From positions 19,336-83,335 of the forward strand of contig NZ_LGHL01000146.1 of NCBI RefSeq assembly GCF_001908205.1: DNA of 64,000 nucleotides, written 5' to 3'. Position numbers and translations under genes: made by a program. Positions 31,223 through 40,637 of the stretch are shown here, piece after piece. Origin of the DNA: Bradyrhizobium sp. NAS80.1 (GTDB lineage Bacteria > Pseudomonadota > Alphaproteobacteria > Rhizobiales > Xanthobacteraceae). Positions within the stretch are counted from its first letter, which is position 1. Every line of letters starts with the position of its first letter. Below the pieces are notes generated by a model, which worked only from the letters and a program-made list of their open reading frames with translations, was not told where the DNA came from and made no database searches.

Positions 31223-32920
31223 ATGGCAAACGTCAGTTTCAACCGCAAACGAGCGAAACTCAAGCAGGTTCTCGGAATCCGGGCGCGGCTTGCGTTGCTC
31301 GCGGTGATTCTGGTGACGCCTTTGATGTTCGAGCGCATCCGATCGCTCGAGGATACGCGCGCGCGGCAGATCGCGCAGGCGGCAGCTGAATTCACCACCA
31401 TTGCAAGACACAGCGCCGATGCGCAGCGCGAGGTGATCTCGTCGGTCGAGACCATCCTGAAATCGGAAGCCTTCATCCGCGCCTCTGCCGGCGGCATCAG
31501 CAAGAGCTGCGACGTGCTGCGCGCGAGCCTGCCGTCGAACCTTCCCTGGATCCGCACGCTTCTGATCGCCGGTCAGGACGGGCGCATCCAGTGCGCCACC
31601 AACAACATGTATGTCGGCCTCGACCTCAGTGACCGGCCTTACTTCCAGCAGGCGCAGGAAACCGGCCGCTTCGTGCTGAGCGATTTCATCCTATCGCGGC
31701 CCGTCCCGACACCGACCGTCATGGCGGTTTATCCGGTGTCCGCCTTCAGCGGCGTCGCGGATGCCGTCGTGCTTGCGACCGTCAACCTCGACTGGATGTC
31801 GAAGGTCATGAGCAATCTCGGCGGCCGCGCCGGCATCGCCGCCGTGCTGGTCGACAGCGCCGGCACCGTGCTGGCCGCGCCGGCCGACCAGCACAGCGCG
31901 GTCGGCCGTCCTCTCGACAACATGCCGCTGATGTCGGCGATCGCCGACCGGGCGCTGCGCTCGGACCAGGATGAGGGCTCACTTTCTTTCCTGGCCGCCG
32001 ACGGCAGCCGCCGCGCGGTCAGCTATATCCGCATCGCGGGCACCAATGCCCGCCTGATCGCCAGCATCGACGAGGACAAGGTGTCTGCGGCGGTCAGCCG
32101 CGATATCCGCACCGCCTATCTCCAGCTCGCTTTCGTTGTCGTGTTCGTCCTGCTCGGCGCGCTGATCGCGGCCGAGAAACTGGTGATCAAGCCGATCGAG
32201 ATGCTCGCGGACATGGCCAAACGTCTTGGCGAAGGCGACTTGTCGGCGCGCGCGGCACGCAATCGCCTGCCGTCGGAGTTCGTGGCGCTGGCCCGCGCGT
32301 TCAATGCCATGGCCGCGCAACTGAGCCAACGCGAGCGCGAGCTGGTCGCGAGCAACGACCGCCTGACGGTGATGGCCTCGATCGACATGCTGTCGGGGCT
32401 GGCCAATCGCCGCGGCTTCCAGAGCCGGCTCGATTTCGAATGGATGCGCGCGCAGCAATATGGCAACGACCTCGCGCTGCTGATGATCGACGTCGACCAT
32501 TTCAAGCTCTTCAACGACACCTACGGCCATCTTGAAGGCGATTCCTGCCTGACCAGGCTCGGCGAGTCGCTGTCCGGCATTGCCGCCGACACGATGGGCT
32601 TCGCGGCGCGCTATGGCGGCGAGGAATTCTGCCTCCTGCTGCCGAACACCGATGTGAACCGCGCCGTCGAAATCGGCGAACAGGTGCGTGCGGCCGTGCT
32701 GAAGCTGTGCCTGCCGCACATCACGTCCAGCCATATGATCGTCACCGTCTCGATCGGCGTCGCCGCGGCGCGGCCCAACGAGAGCTTGCGTCCAGGTGAT
32801 CTGATCGAAGCCGCCGACGCCGCGCTCTACGCTGCAAAACACCGCGGCCGCAACAACGTCGTCGAGCACGGCGTGCAACCGATCGAGAACGGCGCGGCGG
32901 ACATGATGCTGGCGGGCTGA
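31223..32920 (+). CDS. Membrane-anchored diguanylate cyclase with periplasmic sensor and HAMP
   Basis: It makes cyclic di-GMP. From the N-terminus: a first helix (LGIRARLALLAVILVTPLMF), a periplasmic Cache-like sensor of about 250 residues (SDRPYFQQAQETGRFVLSDF, VMAVYPVSAFSGVADAVVLA), a second helix near residue 305 (LQLAFVVVFVLLGALIAAEK), a HAMP segment (IKPIEMLADMAKRLGEGDLS), then the GGDEF domain with active site ARYGGEEF near residue 465. The I-site RxxD is absent (the corresponding place reads GIAAD). About 565 residues. The ATG at 31223 was chosen; an ATG at 31205 is possible. Confidence 0.9.
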   Translation: MANVSFNRKRAKLKQVLGIRARLALLAVILVTPLMFERIRSLEDTRARQIAQAAAEFTTIARHSADAQREVISSVETILKSEAFIRASAGGISKSCDVLRASLPSNLPWIRTLLIAGQDGRIQCATNNMYVGLDLSDRPYFQQAQETGRFVLSDFILSRPVPTPTVMAVYPVSAFSGVADAVVLATVNLDWMSKVMSNLGGRAGIAAVLVDSAGTVLAAPADQHSAVGRPLDNMPLMSAIADRALRSDQDEGSLSFLAADGSRRAVSYIRIAGTNARLIASIDEDKVSAAVSRDIRTAYLQLAFVVVFVLLGALIAAEKLVIKPIEMLADMAKRLGEGDLSARAARNRLPSEFVALARAFNAMAAQLSQRERELVASNDRLTVMASIDMLSGLANRRGFQSRLDFEWMRAQQYGNDLALLMIDVDHFKLFNDTYGHLEGDSCLTRLGESLSGIAADTMGFAARYGGEEFCLLLPNTDVNRAVEIGEQVRAAVLKLCLPHITSSHMIVTVSIGVAAARPNESLRPGDLIEAADAALYAAKHRGRNNVVEHGVQPIENGAADMMLAG

Positions 32921-32922
32921 CG

Positions 32923-33969
32923 TTAGCCTGCAGCGATGGCGCGATCGAGCTCGTTCTCAGTCACCACGCGATTGCGGCCGCCACCCTTGGCGAGATAGAG
33001 CGCACGGTCGCAGCGTTCGATGAGATCGCTCATCGCTTCGCCGGCCCGGTACTGCGCCACGCCGATCGACACGCTGATGTTCGGCAGAACCTCGCCGATC
33101 GAACGTCGCGTGATCTTGCAGTCCGCGATAGCGCGCCTGATGCGCTCGGCGATCTCGGCACAGGCTGCGAGATTGGCATCCGGCAGCACGGCGATCAGCT
33201 CCTCGCCGCCGTAGCGGGCCGACAGATCCTGCTCGCGAACCTTATCGCGCAGCACCTCTGCCATCAGGCGCAGCACCTGGTCGCCGACGCCGTGACCGAA
33301 ATTGTCGTTGAAGGTCTTGAAGTGGTCGATGTCGAGCATCAGCACGCTGAGCGGCTCGCCCCATTCCGCAGTCGCCTGCGCCTTGCGCAGGAATTCATCG
33401 AGCGCCCGCCGGTTCGCCAGCCCCGTCAGCGTGTCGGTCCGGGCGCGCTCCTCCGACCTGGAGAGCGAATCGCGGATCACGTCGAGCTCGCGGGTCTTTT
33501 CCGCAAAGCCTGCCTCAAGCCGTGTCGCCCTCGTGGCGGCGCGGGCCAGCTCGTTCATGAGCTGGGCGACCAGCGCCTTCGGATCGACACCGGCCTTACC
33601 CTGGTCGGCAACCTTGCTGATCGCCTGCATCTGCGAATGGTTGTCGGCGATCGCGGTCGCCAGAAACTCCTTCGCCGCGCCCATGAGGGTATGCAGCCGC
33701 TCGGACGTGTCGATGGCGGCGGCACTCACCTGGGGCGCGACGTAGGTCCTGAACAGATCCTGATTGGTCCTGACGTCGAAGGGACGATTGTGGTCAATCA
33801 GGAGATCGATGGCGTTGCGCAGGTCGTCATGGCTGCCCGCGAAATATTGGAACCAGACGGCAAAATTGGTCGGCGTCGGCGCAATCCGCTGTTCGGCCAT
33901 GCACCGCATCGCCCGTCCGGCCATGGATGCGGCATAGTCGTAATCGGGATCGTCGAAACTGGAATCCAT
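32923..33969 (-). CDS. Soluble diguanylate cyclase (GGEEL type) with inhibitory I-site
   Basis: A cytoplasmic cyclic di-GMP synthase of about 348 residues. The N-terminal 170 residues are helical (AEQRIAPTPTNFAVWFQYFA, typical of the alphaproteobacterial GGDEF subfamily) and lead through a coiled coil (FAEKTRELDVIRDSLSRSEE) to the GGDEF domain. The active site reads SARYGGEEL, a common variant, and REQD five residues before it is the RxxD inhibitory site for product feedback. The start MDSSFDDPDYDY at 33969 was preferred; an upstream ATG at 34089 lies in a weakly coding leader. It is convergent with the other cyclase, 2 bp between stops. Confidence 0.88.
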   Translation of the reverse strand: MDSSFDDPDYDYAASMAGRAMRCMAEQRIAPTPTNFAVWFQYFAGSHDDLRNAIDLLIDHNRPFDVRTNQDLFRTYVAPQVSAAAIDTSERLHTLMGAAKEFLATAIADNHSQMQAISKVADQGKAGVDPKALVAQLMNELARAATRATRLEAGFAEKTRELDVIRDSLSRSEERARTDTLTGLANRRALDEFLRKAQATAEWGEPLSVLMLDIDHFKTFNDNFGHGVGDQVLRLMAEVLRDKVREQDLSARYGGEELIAVLPDANLAACAEIAERIRRAIADCKITRRSIGEVLPNISVSIGVAQYRAGEAMSDLIERCDRALYLAKGGGRNRVVTENELDRAIAAG

Positions 33970-34162
33970 CGCCTGGCACGGGTGCTGTTGGCGGGCAACC
34001 TCGCACCGACCCCTTAATCCGATGCCAATAGGTTCCTCCGTAGTTTTGCGGAGCAGCATTGCGGGGCCCCTCTGCCGGCGGCAACCCATTGACCCCTTGA
34101 GGACTTCTATGGCCTAGTCCGCCGTCTTTAGACGGCCGCATCCGAGAAAAACCAACGATTCC

Positions 34163-36787
34163 ATGACCTCCGAACGCTATAACGCCCGCGACGCCGAACC
34201 GCGCTGGCAAGCCGCCTGGGACGAACAGGCAATCTTCGTCTCGAAGAACGACGATTCGCGGCCGAAATACTATGTCCTCGAGATGTTCCCCTACCCGTCC
34301 GGGCGCATCCATATCGGCCATGTCCGCAATTACACGCTGGGCGACGTGCTGGCCCGCTTCATGCGCGCAAAGGGCTTCAACGTGCTGCACCCGATGGGCT
34401 GGGACGCTTTCGGCCTGCCGGCCGAGAACGCCGCCATCGAGCGCAAGGTCGCGCCCAAGGCCTGGACCTACGACAACATCGCCGCGATGAAGAAGCAGCT
34501 CCGCTCGATCGGGCTGTCGCTGGACTGGAGCCGCGAGATCGCGACCTGCGATCCCTCCTATTACAAGCACCAGCAGAAGATGTTCCTGGACTTCCTGCGC
34601 GAAGGCCTCGCCGAGCGCGAGAAGCGCAAGGTGAACTGGGACCCGGTCGACATGACCGTGCTCGCCAACGAGCAGGTGATTGACGGCAAAGGCTGGCGTT
34701 CCGGCGCTGTCGTCGAGCAGCGCGAGATGAACCAGTGGGTCTTCAAGATCACGAAGTATTCGCAGGAGCTGCTGGCCGCGCTGGATACGCTGGATCGCTG
34801 GCCCGACAAGGTGCGGCTGATGCAGCGCAACTGGATCGGCCGCTCAGAGGGCCTGCTGGTCCGCTTTGCGCTCGATGCCGAAACGACGCCCGCCGGCGAG
34901 AACGAGCTGAAGATCTTCACGACGCGCCCGGACACGCTGTTCGGCGCCAAGTTCATGGCGATCTCGGCCGATCATCCGCTGGCGCAGGCCGCAGCCGCGA
35001 AGAACCCTGAGCTTGCGGAGTTCATCGCCGAGATCAAGAAGATCGGCACCGCGCAGGAAATCATCGACACCGCTGAGAAGCAGGGCTTTGACACGGGGAT
35101 CCGCGCGGTCCATCCGTTCGATCCGAGCTGGAAGCTGCCGGTCTATGTCGCGAACTTCGTGCTGATGGAATACGGCACCGGCGCGATCTTCGGCTGCCCC
35201 GCGCACGACCAGCGCGACCTCGACTTCGTCAACAAGTACAATCTCGGCAACACGCCCGTCGTGTGCCCCGAGGGCCAGGATCCGAAGACGTTCGTGATCA
35301 CCGACACCGCCTATGATGGCGATGGCCGCATGATCAATTCGCGCTTCCTCGACGGCATGACCATCGATCAGGCCAAGGAAGATGTAGCGAAGCGTCTCGA
35401 GGGCGAGCTGCGCGGCAATGCGCCGGTCGGCGAGCGTCAGGTGAATTTCCGCCTGCGCGATTGGGGCATTTCACGCCAGCGCTATTGGGGCTGCCCGATT
35501 CCCGTCATCCACTGTCCGAAATGCGATGTGGTGCCGGTGCCGGATGCCGACCTGCCGGTGAAGCTGCCCGACGACGCCACCTTCGACAAGCCGGGCAATG
35601 CGCTCGACCATCACCCAACCTGGAAGCACGTCACCTGCCCCAAATGCGGTGGTAAGGCGCAACGCGAAACCGACACCATGGACACCTTCGTGGATTCGTC
35701 CTGGTACTTCGCGCGCTTCACCGATCCCTGGAATGAGAACGCGCCGACGACGCCCGCAGTCGCCAACCGGATGCTGCCGGTAGACCAGTATATCGGGGGC
35801 GTCGAGCACGCGATCCTGCATCTGCTCTATAGCCGCTTCTTCACCCGCGCCATGAAGGCGACCGGGCATGTTGCGCTGGACGAGCCGTTCGCCGGCATGT
35901 TCACGCAAGGCATGGTGGTGCACGAGACCTACCAGAAGGCCGACGGCACCTATGTGCAGCCGGTCGAGGTGAAGATCGAGGGCGCTGGCAACGACCGCCG
36001 CGCCACTCTGATGACAACGGGCGAAGACATCCAGATCGGCGCGATCGAGAAGATGTCGAAGTCGAAGAAGAACACGGTCGATCCCGACGACATCATCGCG
36101 ACCTACGGTGCCGACGTCGCCCGCTGGTTCATGCTGTCGGACTCCCCGCCCGACCGCGACGTAATCTGGAGCGACGAGCGCGTCCAGGGCGCCTCGCGTT
36201 TCGTACAGCGGCTGTGGCGTCTGGTGAACGACGCTGTCGAACTCGGCAAGGGCGCCCCTGCGGCCCGGCCGGCCTCGTTCGGCCCAGACGCGACCGCGTT
36301 GCGCAAGGCCGCCCATGGCGCGCTGGACAAGGTCACCACCGGAATCGAGCGGCTGCACTTCAACGTCTGCCTCGCCCATATCCGCGAATTCGCCAATGCG
36401 TTCTCCGAGGTGCTGCAGCGCCCCGGACAGCCGGCGGCCGACCTCGCTTGGGCAATCCAGGAGGCCAGCCAGATTCTGGTTCAGCTGTTCTCCCCGATGA
36501 TGCCGCATCTGGCCGAGGAGTGCTGGCAGGTTCTGGGCCACAGCGGGCTGGTTTCCGAGGCCAACTGGCCCCAAATCGAACGCGATTTGCTGGTTGAAGA
36601 CAGCGTGACCCTGGTGGTCCAGGTCAACGGCAAGAAGCGGGGTGAGGTCACGGTTGCAACAGTGGCCCAGAATCCAGAAATCGAGGCTGCCGTTTTGGCC
36701 CTCGATGCGGTAAAGCTGGCGCTGGACGGCAAGCCTGTCCGCAAGGTGATCATCGTTCCCAAGAGGATCGTGAATGTTGTCGGCTAG
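34163..36787 (+). CDS. leuS: Leucyl-tRNA synthetase
   Basis: It charges tRNA-Leu. The class I signature motifs are present: YPSGRIHIGHVRNYTLGDVL (HIGH) and MSKSKKN (KMSKS). The editing domain (CP1) includes FTTRPDTLFGAKFMAISADH and YGTGAIFGCPAHDQRD, with the Asp that anchors the misacylated amino acid. A zinc-ribbon insertion (CPKCDVVPVPDADL, CPKCGG) lies before the second editing-to-catalytic junction. 874 residues, normal for bacterial LeuRS. It overlaps lptE by 14 bp and forms an operon with lptE and holA. Confidence 0.98.
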   Translation: MTSERYNARDAEPRWQAAWDEQAIFVSKNDDSRPKYYVLEMFPYPSGRIHIGHVRNYTLGDVLARFMRAKGFNVLHPMGWDAFGLPAENAAIERKVAPKAWTYDNIAAMKKQLRSIGLSLDWSREIATCDPSYYKHQQKMFLDFLREGLAEREKRKVNWDPVDMTVLANEQVIDGKGWRSGAVVEQREMNQWVFKITKYSQELLAALDTLDRWPDKVRLMQRNWIGRSEGLLVRFALDAETTPAGENELKIFTTRPDTLFGAKFMAISADHPLAQAAAAKNPELAEFIAEIKKIGTAQEIIDTAEKQGFDTGIRAVHPFDPSWKLPVYVANFVLMEYGTGAIFGCPAHDQRDLDFVNKYNLGNTPVVCPEGQDPKTFVITDTAYDGDGRMINSRFLDGMTIDQAKEDVAKRLEGELRGNAPVGERQVNFRLRDWGISRQRYWGCPIPVIHCPKCDVVPVPDADLPVKLPDDATFDKPGNALDHHPTWKHVTCPKCGGKAQRETDTMDTFVDSSWYFARFTDPWNENAPTTPAVANRMLPVDQYIGGVEHAILHLLYSRFFTRAMKATGHVALDEPFAGMFTQGMVVHETYQKADGTYVQPVEVKIEGAGNDRRATLMTTGEDIQIGAIEKMSKSKKNTVDPDDIIATYGADVARWFMLSDSPPDRDVIWSDERVQGASRFVQRLWRLVNDAVELGKGAPAARPASFGPDATALRKAAHGALDKVTTGIERLHFNVCLAHIREFANAFSEVLQRPGQPAADLAWAIQEASQILVQLFSPMMPHLAEECWQVLGHSGLVSEANWPQIERDLLVEDSVTLVVQVNGKKRGEVTVATVAQNPEIEAAVLALDAVKLALDGKPVRKVIIVPKRIVNVVG

Positions 36788-37325
36788 GATCCGCATCGCA
36801 GCCCGCTTGCTGGCGGTCGCCGCACTGGCGGCGCTGACGGCCGGCTGCTTCCAGCCGATGTATGCCGAGCATACCGACGGCACCCCCGGCCTGCGCGAGA
36901 AGCTGATGGGGGTCGACCTTCCGCCGATCGACAAGGCTAATGCCTCTCGCGAGGCCCGGGTCGGGGTCGAAGTCCGCAACGCGCTGGCGTTCAAGCTCTA
37001 CGGTACGGCGACCGGCATGCCGCCGACCCACCGCCTGGTGATCCGCTTCAACACCAGCAAGACGTCCCTGATGATCAATCCCAGTACGGGTCTGCCGACC
37101 AGTGAAAACTACGGCATCGACGCCCAGTACAATTTGATCGAGGTGGTCACCGGAAAGTCGGTGATGACCGGCACGACGTTCGCGCGCGTGTCCTACGACA
37201 TGCCCGGCTCCTACCAGCGTTTCAGCCGCAACCGCGCGCTGCGCGACGCCGAGGATCGTGCGGCCAACGAGATCGCCGAGAACATTACGACCCGGCTCGC
37301 CTCGTTCTTCACCGCGGGTACCTGA
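36774..37325 (+). CDS. lptE: LPS-assembly lipoprotein LptE
   Basis: An outer-membrane lipoprotein that plugs the LptD barrel for lipopolysaccharide export. The N-terminal signal has the lipobox LTAGC with Cys at residue 25. The rest (about 158 residues) has the low-complexity alpha/beta pattern of LptE: VEVRNALAFKLYGTATGMPP, HRLVIRFNTSKTSLMINPST, GKSVMTGTTFARVSYDM, then a long C-terminal helix (DAEDRAANEIAENITTRLAS). It overlaps the leuS stop and is 61 bp before holA; leuS-lptE-holA is the standard order. Confidence 0.92.
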   Translation: MLSARIRIAARLLAVAALAALTAGCFQPMYAEHTDGTPGLREKLMGVDLPPIDKANASREARVGVEVRNALAFKLYGTATGMPPTHRLVIRFNTSKTSLMINPSTGLPTSENYGIDAQYNLIEVVTGKSVMTGTTFARVSYDMPGSYQRFSRNRALRDAEDRAANEIAENITTRLASFFTAGT

Positions 37326-37333
37326 TTCATTCC

Positions 37334-37373
37334 CGTCATTCCGGGGCTCGCGAAGCGAGAACCCGGAATGACG
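37334..37373. repeat. Short hairpin repeat (family G), copy 3
   Basis: CGTCATTCCGGGG and CCCGGAATGACG enclose a small inner stem (CTCGCGAAGCGAG). It lies between lptE and holA inside a probable operon, so it would form a hairpin in the mRNA. Confidence 0.7.
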
Positions 37374-37386
37374 TTCGTGAGGCCCG

Positions 37387-38415
37387 ATGGTCGCGCTGCG
37401 CGGAAAAGAGATCGACGCCTTCCTCGCCCGCCCCGATGCGGGCCGTCCGATCATCCTGCTCTATGGTCCCGACGCGGGCCTCGTGCGGGAACGCGCCGAT
37501 GCACTGATCGGTTCGGCTGTGGACGATCCCAACGACCCCTTCTCTCTGGTCAAGCTTGACGGCGACGAGCTTTCCGCCGAGCCGTCGCGCCTCGTCGATG
37601 AGGCCATGACGGTACCACTGTTCGGCGGCCGACGCGCCATCCGCGTCCGCGCCGGCTCGCGCAGCTTTGCCAGCGGCATCGACACGCTGGCCGAGATGGG
37701 CGTGAAGGATTGCCGCATCGTGATCGAGGCCGGCGAGCTGCGCCCGGAATCGCCGCTGCGCAAAGCCTGCGAGCGCGCCAAGACGGCCGTAGCGATCGGC
37801 TGCTATCCCGACACCGAGCGCGACCTCGCCAAGCTGATGGAAGACGAGCTTCGCATCGCCAATCTGCGCATCGCGCAGGACGCCCGTGCCGCGCTGATGT
37901 CGTTCCTCGGTGGCGATCGTCAGGCCTCGCGCAACGAGCTGCGCAAGCTCACGCTTTATGCCCATGGCAAAGGCGAGATCACACTGGACGACGTGATGTC
38001 CGTGGTCGCCGATGCGTCCGAGCTGAAACTCGATCCGATCGTGGATGGCGCCTTCGCCGGCCGGCCCGACATCGTCGAGACCGAGTTTGCGAAGGCCATG
38101 ATCGCCGGCACCTATCCCGGCGTGATCATCTCGGCCGCTCAGCGCCAGGCCGCGTGGCTGCACAAATCCGCGCTCGCGATCGCCGACGGCACGCCGGCCT
38201 CCGCCGTGCTCGACGGCGGCTTTCCGCGCCTGCATTTTTCGCGAAAGCCGGCGGTCGAAACCGCGCTGCGCAATTTCAGCGTGGCACGGCTCGCCGCCGT
38301 CATCGAGCAGCTCGCGACCGCCGCGCTCGACACCCGCAAGCAATCCGCCCTCGCCGCCGCCATCGCCCAGCGCACGCTGATGGCGATCGCCGCGAACGCG
38401 AAACGGCGGGGGTAG
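37387..38415 (+). CDS. holA: DNA polymerase III subunit delta
   Basis: The clamp-loader delta subunit that opens the beta clamp. About 342 residues with the recognisable domain-1 start (VALRGKEIDAFLARPDAGRP, then IILLYGPDAGLVRERADALI), the middle segment DCRIVIEAGELRPESPLRKA, and the C-terminal collar (QRQAAWLHKSALAIADGTPA). The Walker-A-like position has no GKT, as expected for delta. It follows lptE after a hairpin repeat. The start ATG at 37387 is 13 bp beyond the repeat end. Confidence 0.93.
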   Translation: MVALRGKEIDAFLARPDAGRPIILLYGPDAGLVRERADALIGSAVDDPNDPFSLVKLDGDELSAEPSRLVDEAMTVPLFGGRRAIRVRAGSRSFASGIDTLAEMGVKDCRIVIEAGELRPESPLRKACERAKTAVAIGCYPDTERDLAKLMEDELRIANLRIAQDARAALMSFLGGDRQASRNELRKLTLYAHGKGEITLDDVMSVVADASELKLDPIVDGAFAGRPDIVETEFAKAMIAGTYPGVIISAAQRQAAWLHKSALAIADGTPASAVLDGGFPRLHFSRKPAVETALRNFSVARLAAVIEQLATAALDTRKQSALAAAIAQRTLMAIAANAKRRG

Positions 38416-38422
38416 TCCTTCA

Positions 38423-38526
38423 CTCTCTCCACGTCATTGCGAGCGTAGCGAAGCAATCCCGAGTCTCTCCATGGAAAGATTCTGGATTGCTTCGTCGCTG
38501 CGCTCCTCGCAATGACGTGTGGAGAG
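38423..38526. repeat. Dispersed palindromic repeat, family D copy 1
   Basis: CGTCATTGCGAGCGTAGCGA and, inverted, TGCGCTCCTCGCAATGACG enclose AATCCCGAGTC and GATTCTGGATT. Outer CTCTCC/GGAGAG also pair. A second copy is at 43531. Confidence 0.8.
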
Positions 38527-38555
38527 AGTTGCGCTCATAATGGAGGCGGTAGTTC

Positions 38556-38651
38556 CTCATCCTGAGGAGCGCGCTCTTGCGCGCGTCTCGAAGGATGGAG
38601 GCCCGGGCCCTCGCCCTTCGAGACGCCGCTTCGCGGCCCCTCAGGGTGAGG
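38556..38651. repeat. Dispersed palindromic repeat, family E
   Basis: CTCATCCTGAGGAGCGCGC and CCCCTCAGGGTGAG enclose stems around GTCTCGAAGGATG and CGAGACG. With family D it fills the 300-bp gap between holA and parB; no gene is seen there. Confidence 0.75.
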
Positions 38652-38719
38652 GAGATAGACTGTCAATGTTGCGCGAGATTGCTAGTTCGCGTTCGCGCGC
38701 CCCAGAATGACCTCGGGAG

Positions 38720-39604
38720 CTAAAGGTTGCCCTTCGCCAACCGCTTCATCACCTCGTCGAGCTGATCGAGGTTGCGGTAGTTGATCTGGACCGAGCCGCC
38801 GGGGTCGCGATGGCTTACGGTGACCTTGAGCCCGAGCGCGTCGCTGACGCGCTTTTCCAGATCGATTGTGTCGGGGTCCTTTTCCTTGGTCCCCGCGCGC
38901 GCCTTCTGCGGCTTGCGTTCCGGCACGCCCTCTTCATGCGCGAGCGCTTCGGCCTGGCGGACATTGAGGCCTTCCTCGACGATGCGCTTGGCCACGGCGA
39001 GCGGGTCGGGCACGCCGATCAGCGCGCGGGCGTGACCGGCTGTCAGCTCGCCGGTCGCGATGAACGCCTGCACCTCGGCCGGCAGCTTAGTCAATCGCAT
39101 CATGTTCGCGACATGGCTGCGGCTCTTGCCGACGACCTTGGCGATATCTTCCTGGCTGCGTTTGAACTCGTTGGCGAGCGCGTGATAGCCCTGCGCCTCC
39201 TCCAACGGGTTGAGGTCTTCGCGCTGCACGTTCTCGACGATCGCGAACTCCAGTGCATCGCTGTCGCTGATGTCGACAGGCACGATCGGAACTTCGTGCA
39301 GGCCGGCGAGCTGCGAGGCGCGCCAGCGCCGTTCGCCGGCGATGATCTCGTAGCGGTCCTGCGTGCCCTTCACCGGACGCACCACGATCGGCTGGATCAC
39401 GCCGTGCTGCTTGATCGAATCAGAGAGCTCCTTGAGCTCGGTCTCCGAGAAGGTGTGACGCGGATTGCGCGGATTGGCCTTGATGAATTCGATCGGCACC
39501 TTGCGCTGCGCACGCGGACGCTCGACATGCGCGGCCTCGCCGCCGACATCGCCGATCAGACTCGCAAGACCCCGGCCCAGTCGCGAACGCGCTTCGTCGG
39601 CCAT
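38720..39604 (-). CDS. parB: Chromosome partitioning protein ParB
   Basis: A CTP-dependent DNA clamp that loads at parS and spreads, moved by ParA. N-terminal GRGLASLIGDVG, then the CTPase/arm motif GERRWRASQLAG near residue 90, the helix-turn-helix (SQEDIAKVVGKSRSHVANMM) for parS recognition, and a C-terminal dimer domain (IQINYRNLDQLDEVMKRLAK preceded by GGS). About 294 residues. The start MADEARSRLG at 39604 is preferred to an ATG seven codons earlier. It lies downstream of parA, separated by a 31-bp perfect hairpin. Confidence 0.97.
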   Translation of the reverse strand: MADEARSRLGRGLASLIGDVGGEAAHVERPRAQRKVPIEFIKANPRNPRHTFSETELKELSDSIKQHGVIQPIVVRPVKGTQDRYEIIAGERRWRASQLAGLHEVPIVPVDISDSDALEFAIVENVQREDLNPLEEAQGYHALANEFKRSQEDIAKVVGKSRSHVANMMRLTKLPAEVQAFIATGELTAGHARALIGVPDPLAVAKRIVEEGLNVRQAEALAHEEGVPERKPQKARAGTKEKDPDTIDLEKRVSDALGLKVTVSHRDPGGSVQINYRNLDQLDEVMKRLAKGNL

Positions 39605-39658
39605 CGCCAGCTCCCTTGGATTCACGTAGCAGTACTCCAGAACTGAATTTCGAAACTA

Positions 39659-39738
39659 GTAGGATGGGTAGAGCGAAGCGAAACCCATCGCTGTTTGCGC
39701 GTAAGGTGATGGGTTTCGCTTCGCTCTACCCATCCTAC
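39659..39738. repeat. 31-bp perfect inverted repeat between parA and parB
   Basis: The arms 39659-39689 and 39708-39738 are exactly complementary over 31 bases (core GGATGGGTAGAGCGAAGC) around an 18-base loop. In the parAB mRNA this would be a very stable hairpin, potentially lowering parB expression relative to parA. Confidence 0.9.
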
Positions 39739-39752
39739 GGATCAACGTCGCT

Positions 39753-40607
39753 TCAATGCGTGGTACGCAGCTCGCGCTCGCGCTGGATGACTTCGGTGGC
39801 GAGCCGCAAATACGCCTCGCTGCCGACGCATTTGAGATCGTAGACCAGGACCGGTTTGCCGTAGGACGGCGCCTCGGAGATGCGCACGTTGCGCGGGATC
39901 ATTGTCTTGTAGACCTTCTCGCCCATGAACTGGCGAACGTCGGCGACGACCTGGTTCGAGAGGTTGTTGCGCGAGTCGAACATGGTCAGCACGATGCCGT
40001 GGATCGACAGGTTCGGATTGAGCGTCGAGCGCACCTGCTCCACCGTCTGCAGCAATTGAGACAGACCTTCGAGTGCGAAGAACTCGCACTGCAGCGGCAC
40101 CAGGATCGCATCGGAGGCCGCCATCGCGTTCACCGTGAGCAGGTTGAGTGAAGGCGGGCAGTCGATCAGCACATAGGTGTAGTCGGCGTCGGGCGAGACG
40201 TTGTTGTTGAGTGCGCTGATGGCATCGCGCAGCTTGAACGCACGGCCGGCCGTGGTGCCGAGCTCGAGCTCGAGGCCGGAGAGATCCATGGTCGAGGGCG
40301 CGATGTGCAGCCGGGGCACCGCGGTCGAGACCACCGCTTCACGCAAGTTCGCTTCGCCGACCAGCACGTCATACGTCGAGCAGGAGCGGTTGCGGCGATC
40401 GATGCCGAGGCCGGTGGAGGCGTTGCCTTGCGGATCTAGATCGACGACCAGGACGCGCTCGCCGATCGCAGCGAGTGCCGTGCCGAGATTAATCGCCGTA
40501 GTTGTTTTTCCAACGCCGCCCTTCTGATTCGCCAGCGCCAGGATGCGCGGGTGGCCATGCGGGACTTCGGCGGCCTGTTGCTGCTGCGGTTCGTCAATCA
40601 CGGTCAT
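39753..40607 (-). CDS. parA: Chromosome partitioning ATPase ParA
   Basis: A Walker-type ATPase that drives segregation of ParB-parS complexes. The deviant Walker A is in ILALANQKGGVGKTTTAIN near residue 30. VLVVDLDPQGNASTG and YVLIDCPPSLNLLTVNAM are the A' and B motifs. The C-terminal part (RISEAPSYGKPVLVYDLKCV) is typical of chromosomal ParA/Soj. About 284 residues. The start MTVIDEPQQQ at 40607 is preferred. It follows rsmG by 30 bp, making the rsmG-parA-parB arrangement standard for alphaproteobacterial origins. Confidence 0.97.
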   Translation of the reverse strand: MTVIDEPQQQQAAEVPHGHPRILALANQKGGVGKTTTAINLGTALAAIGERVLVVDLDPQGNASTGLGIDRRNRSCSTYDVLVGEANLREAVVSTAVPRLHIAPSTMDLSGLELELGTTAGRAFKLRDAISALNNNVSPDADYTYVLIDCPPSLNLLTVNAMAASDAILVPLQCEFFALEGLSQLLQTVEQVRSTLNPNLSIHGIVLTMFDSRNNLSNQVVADVRQFMGEKVYKTMIPRNVRISEAPSYGKPVLVYDLKCVGSEAYLRLATEVIQRERELRTTH

Positions 40608-40637
40608 CGAAATTCCCCACTCCAACCCCTGAAAGCC

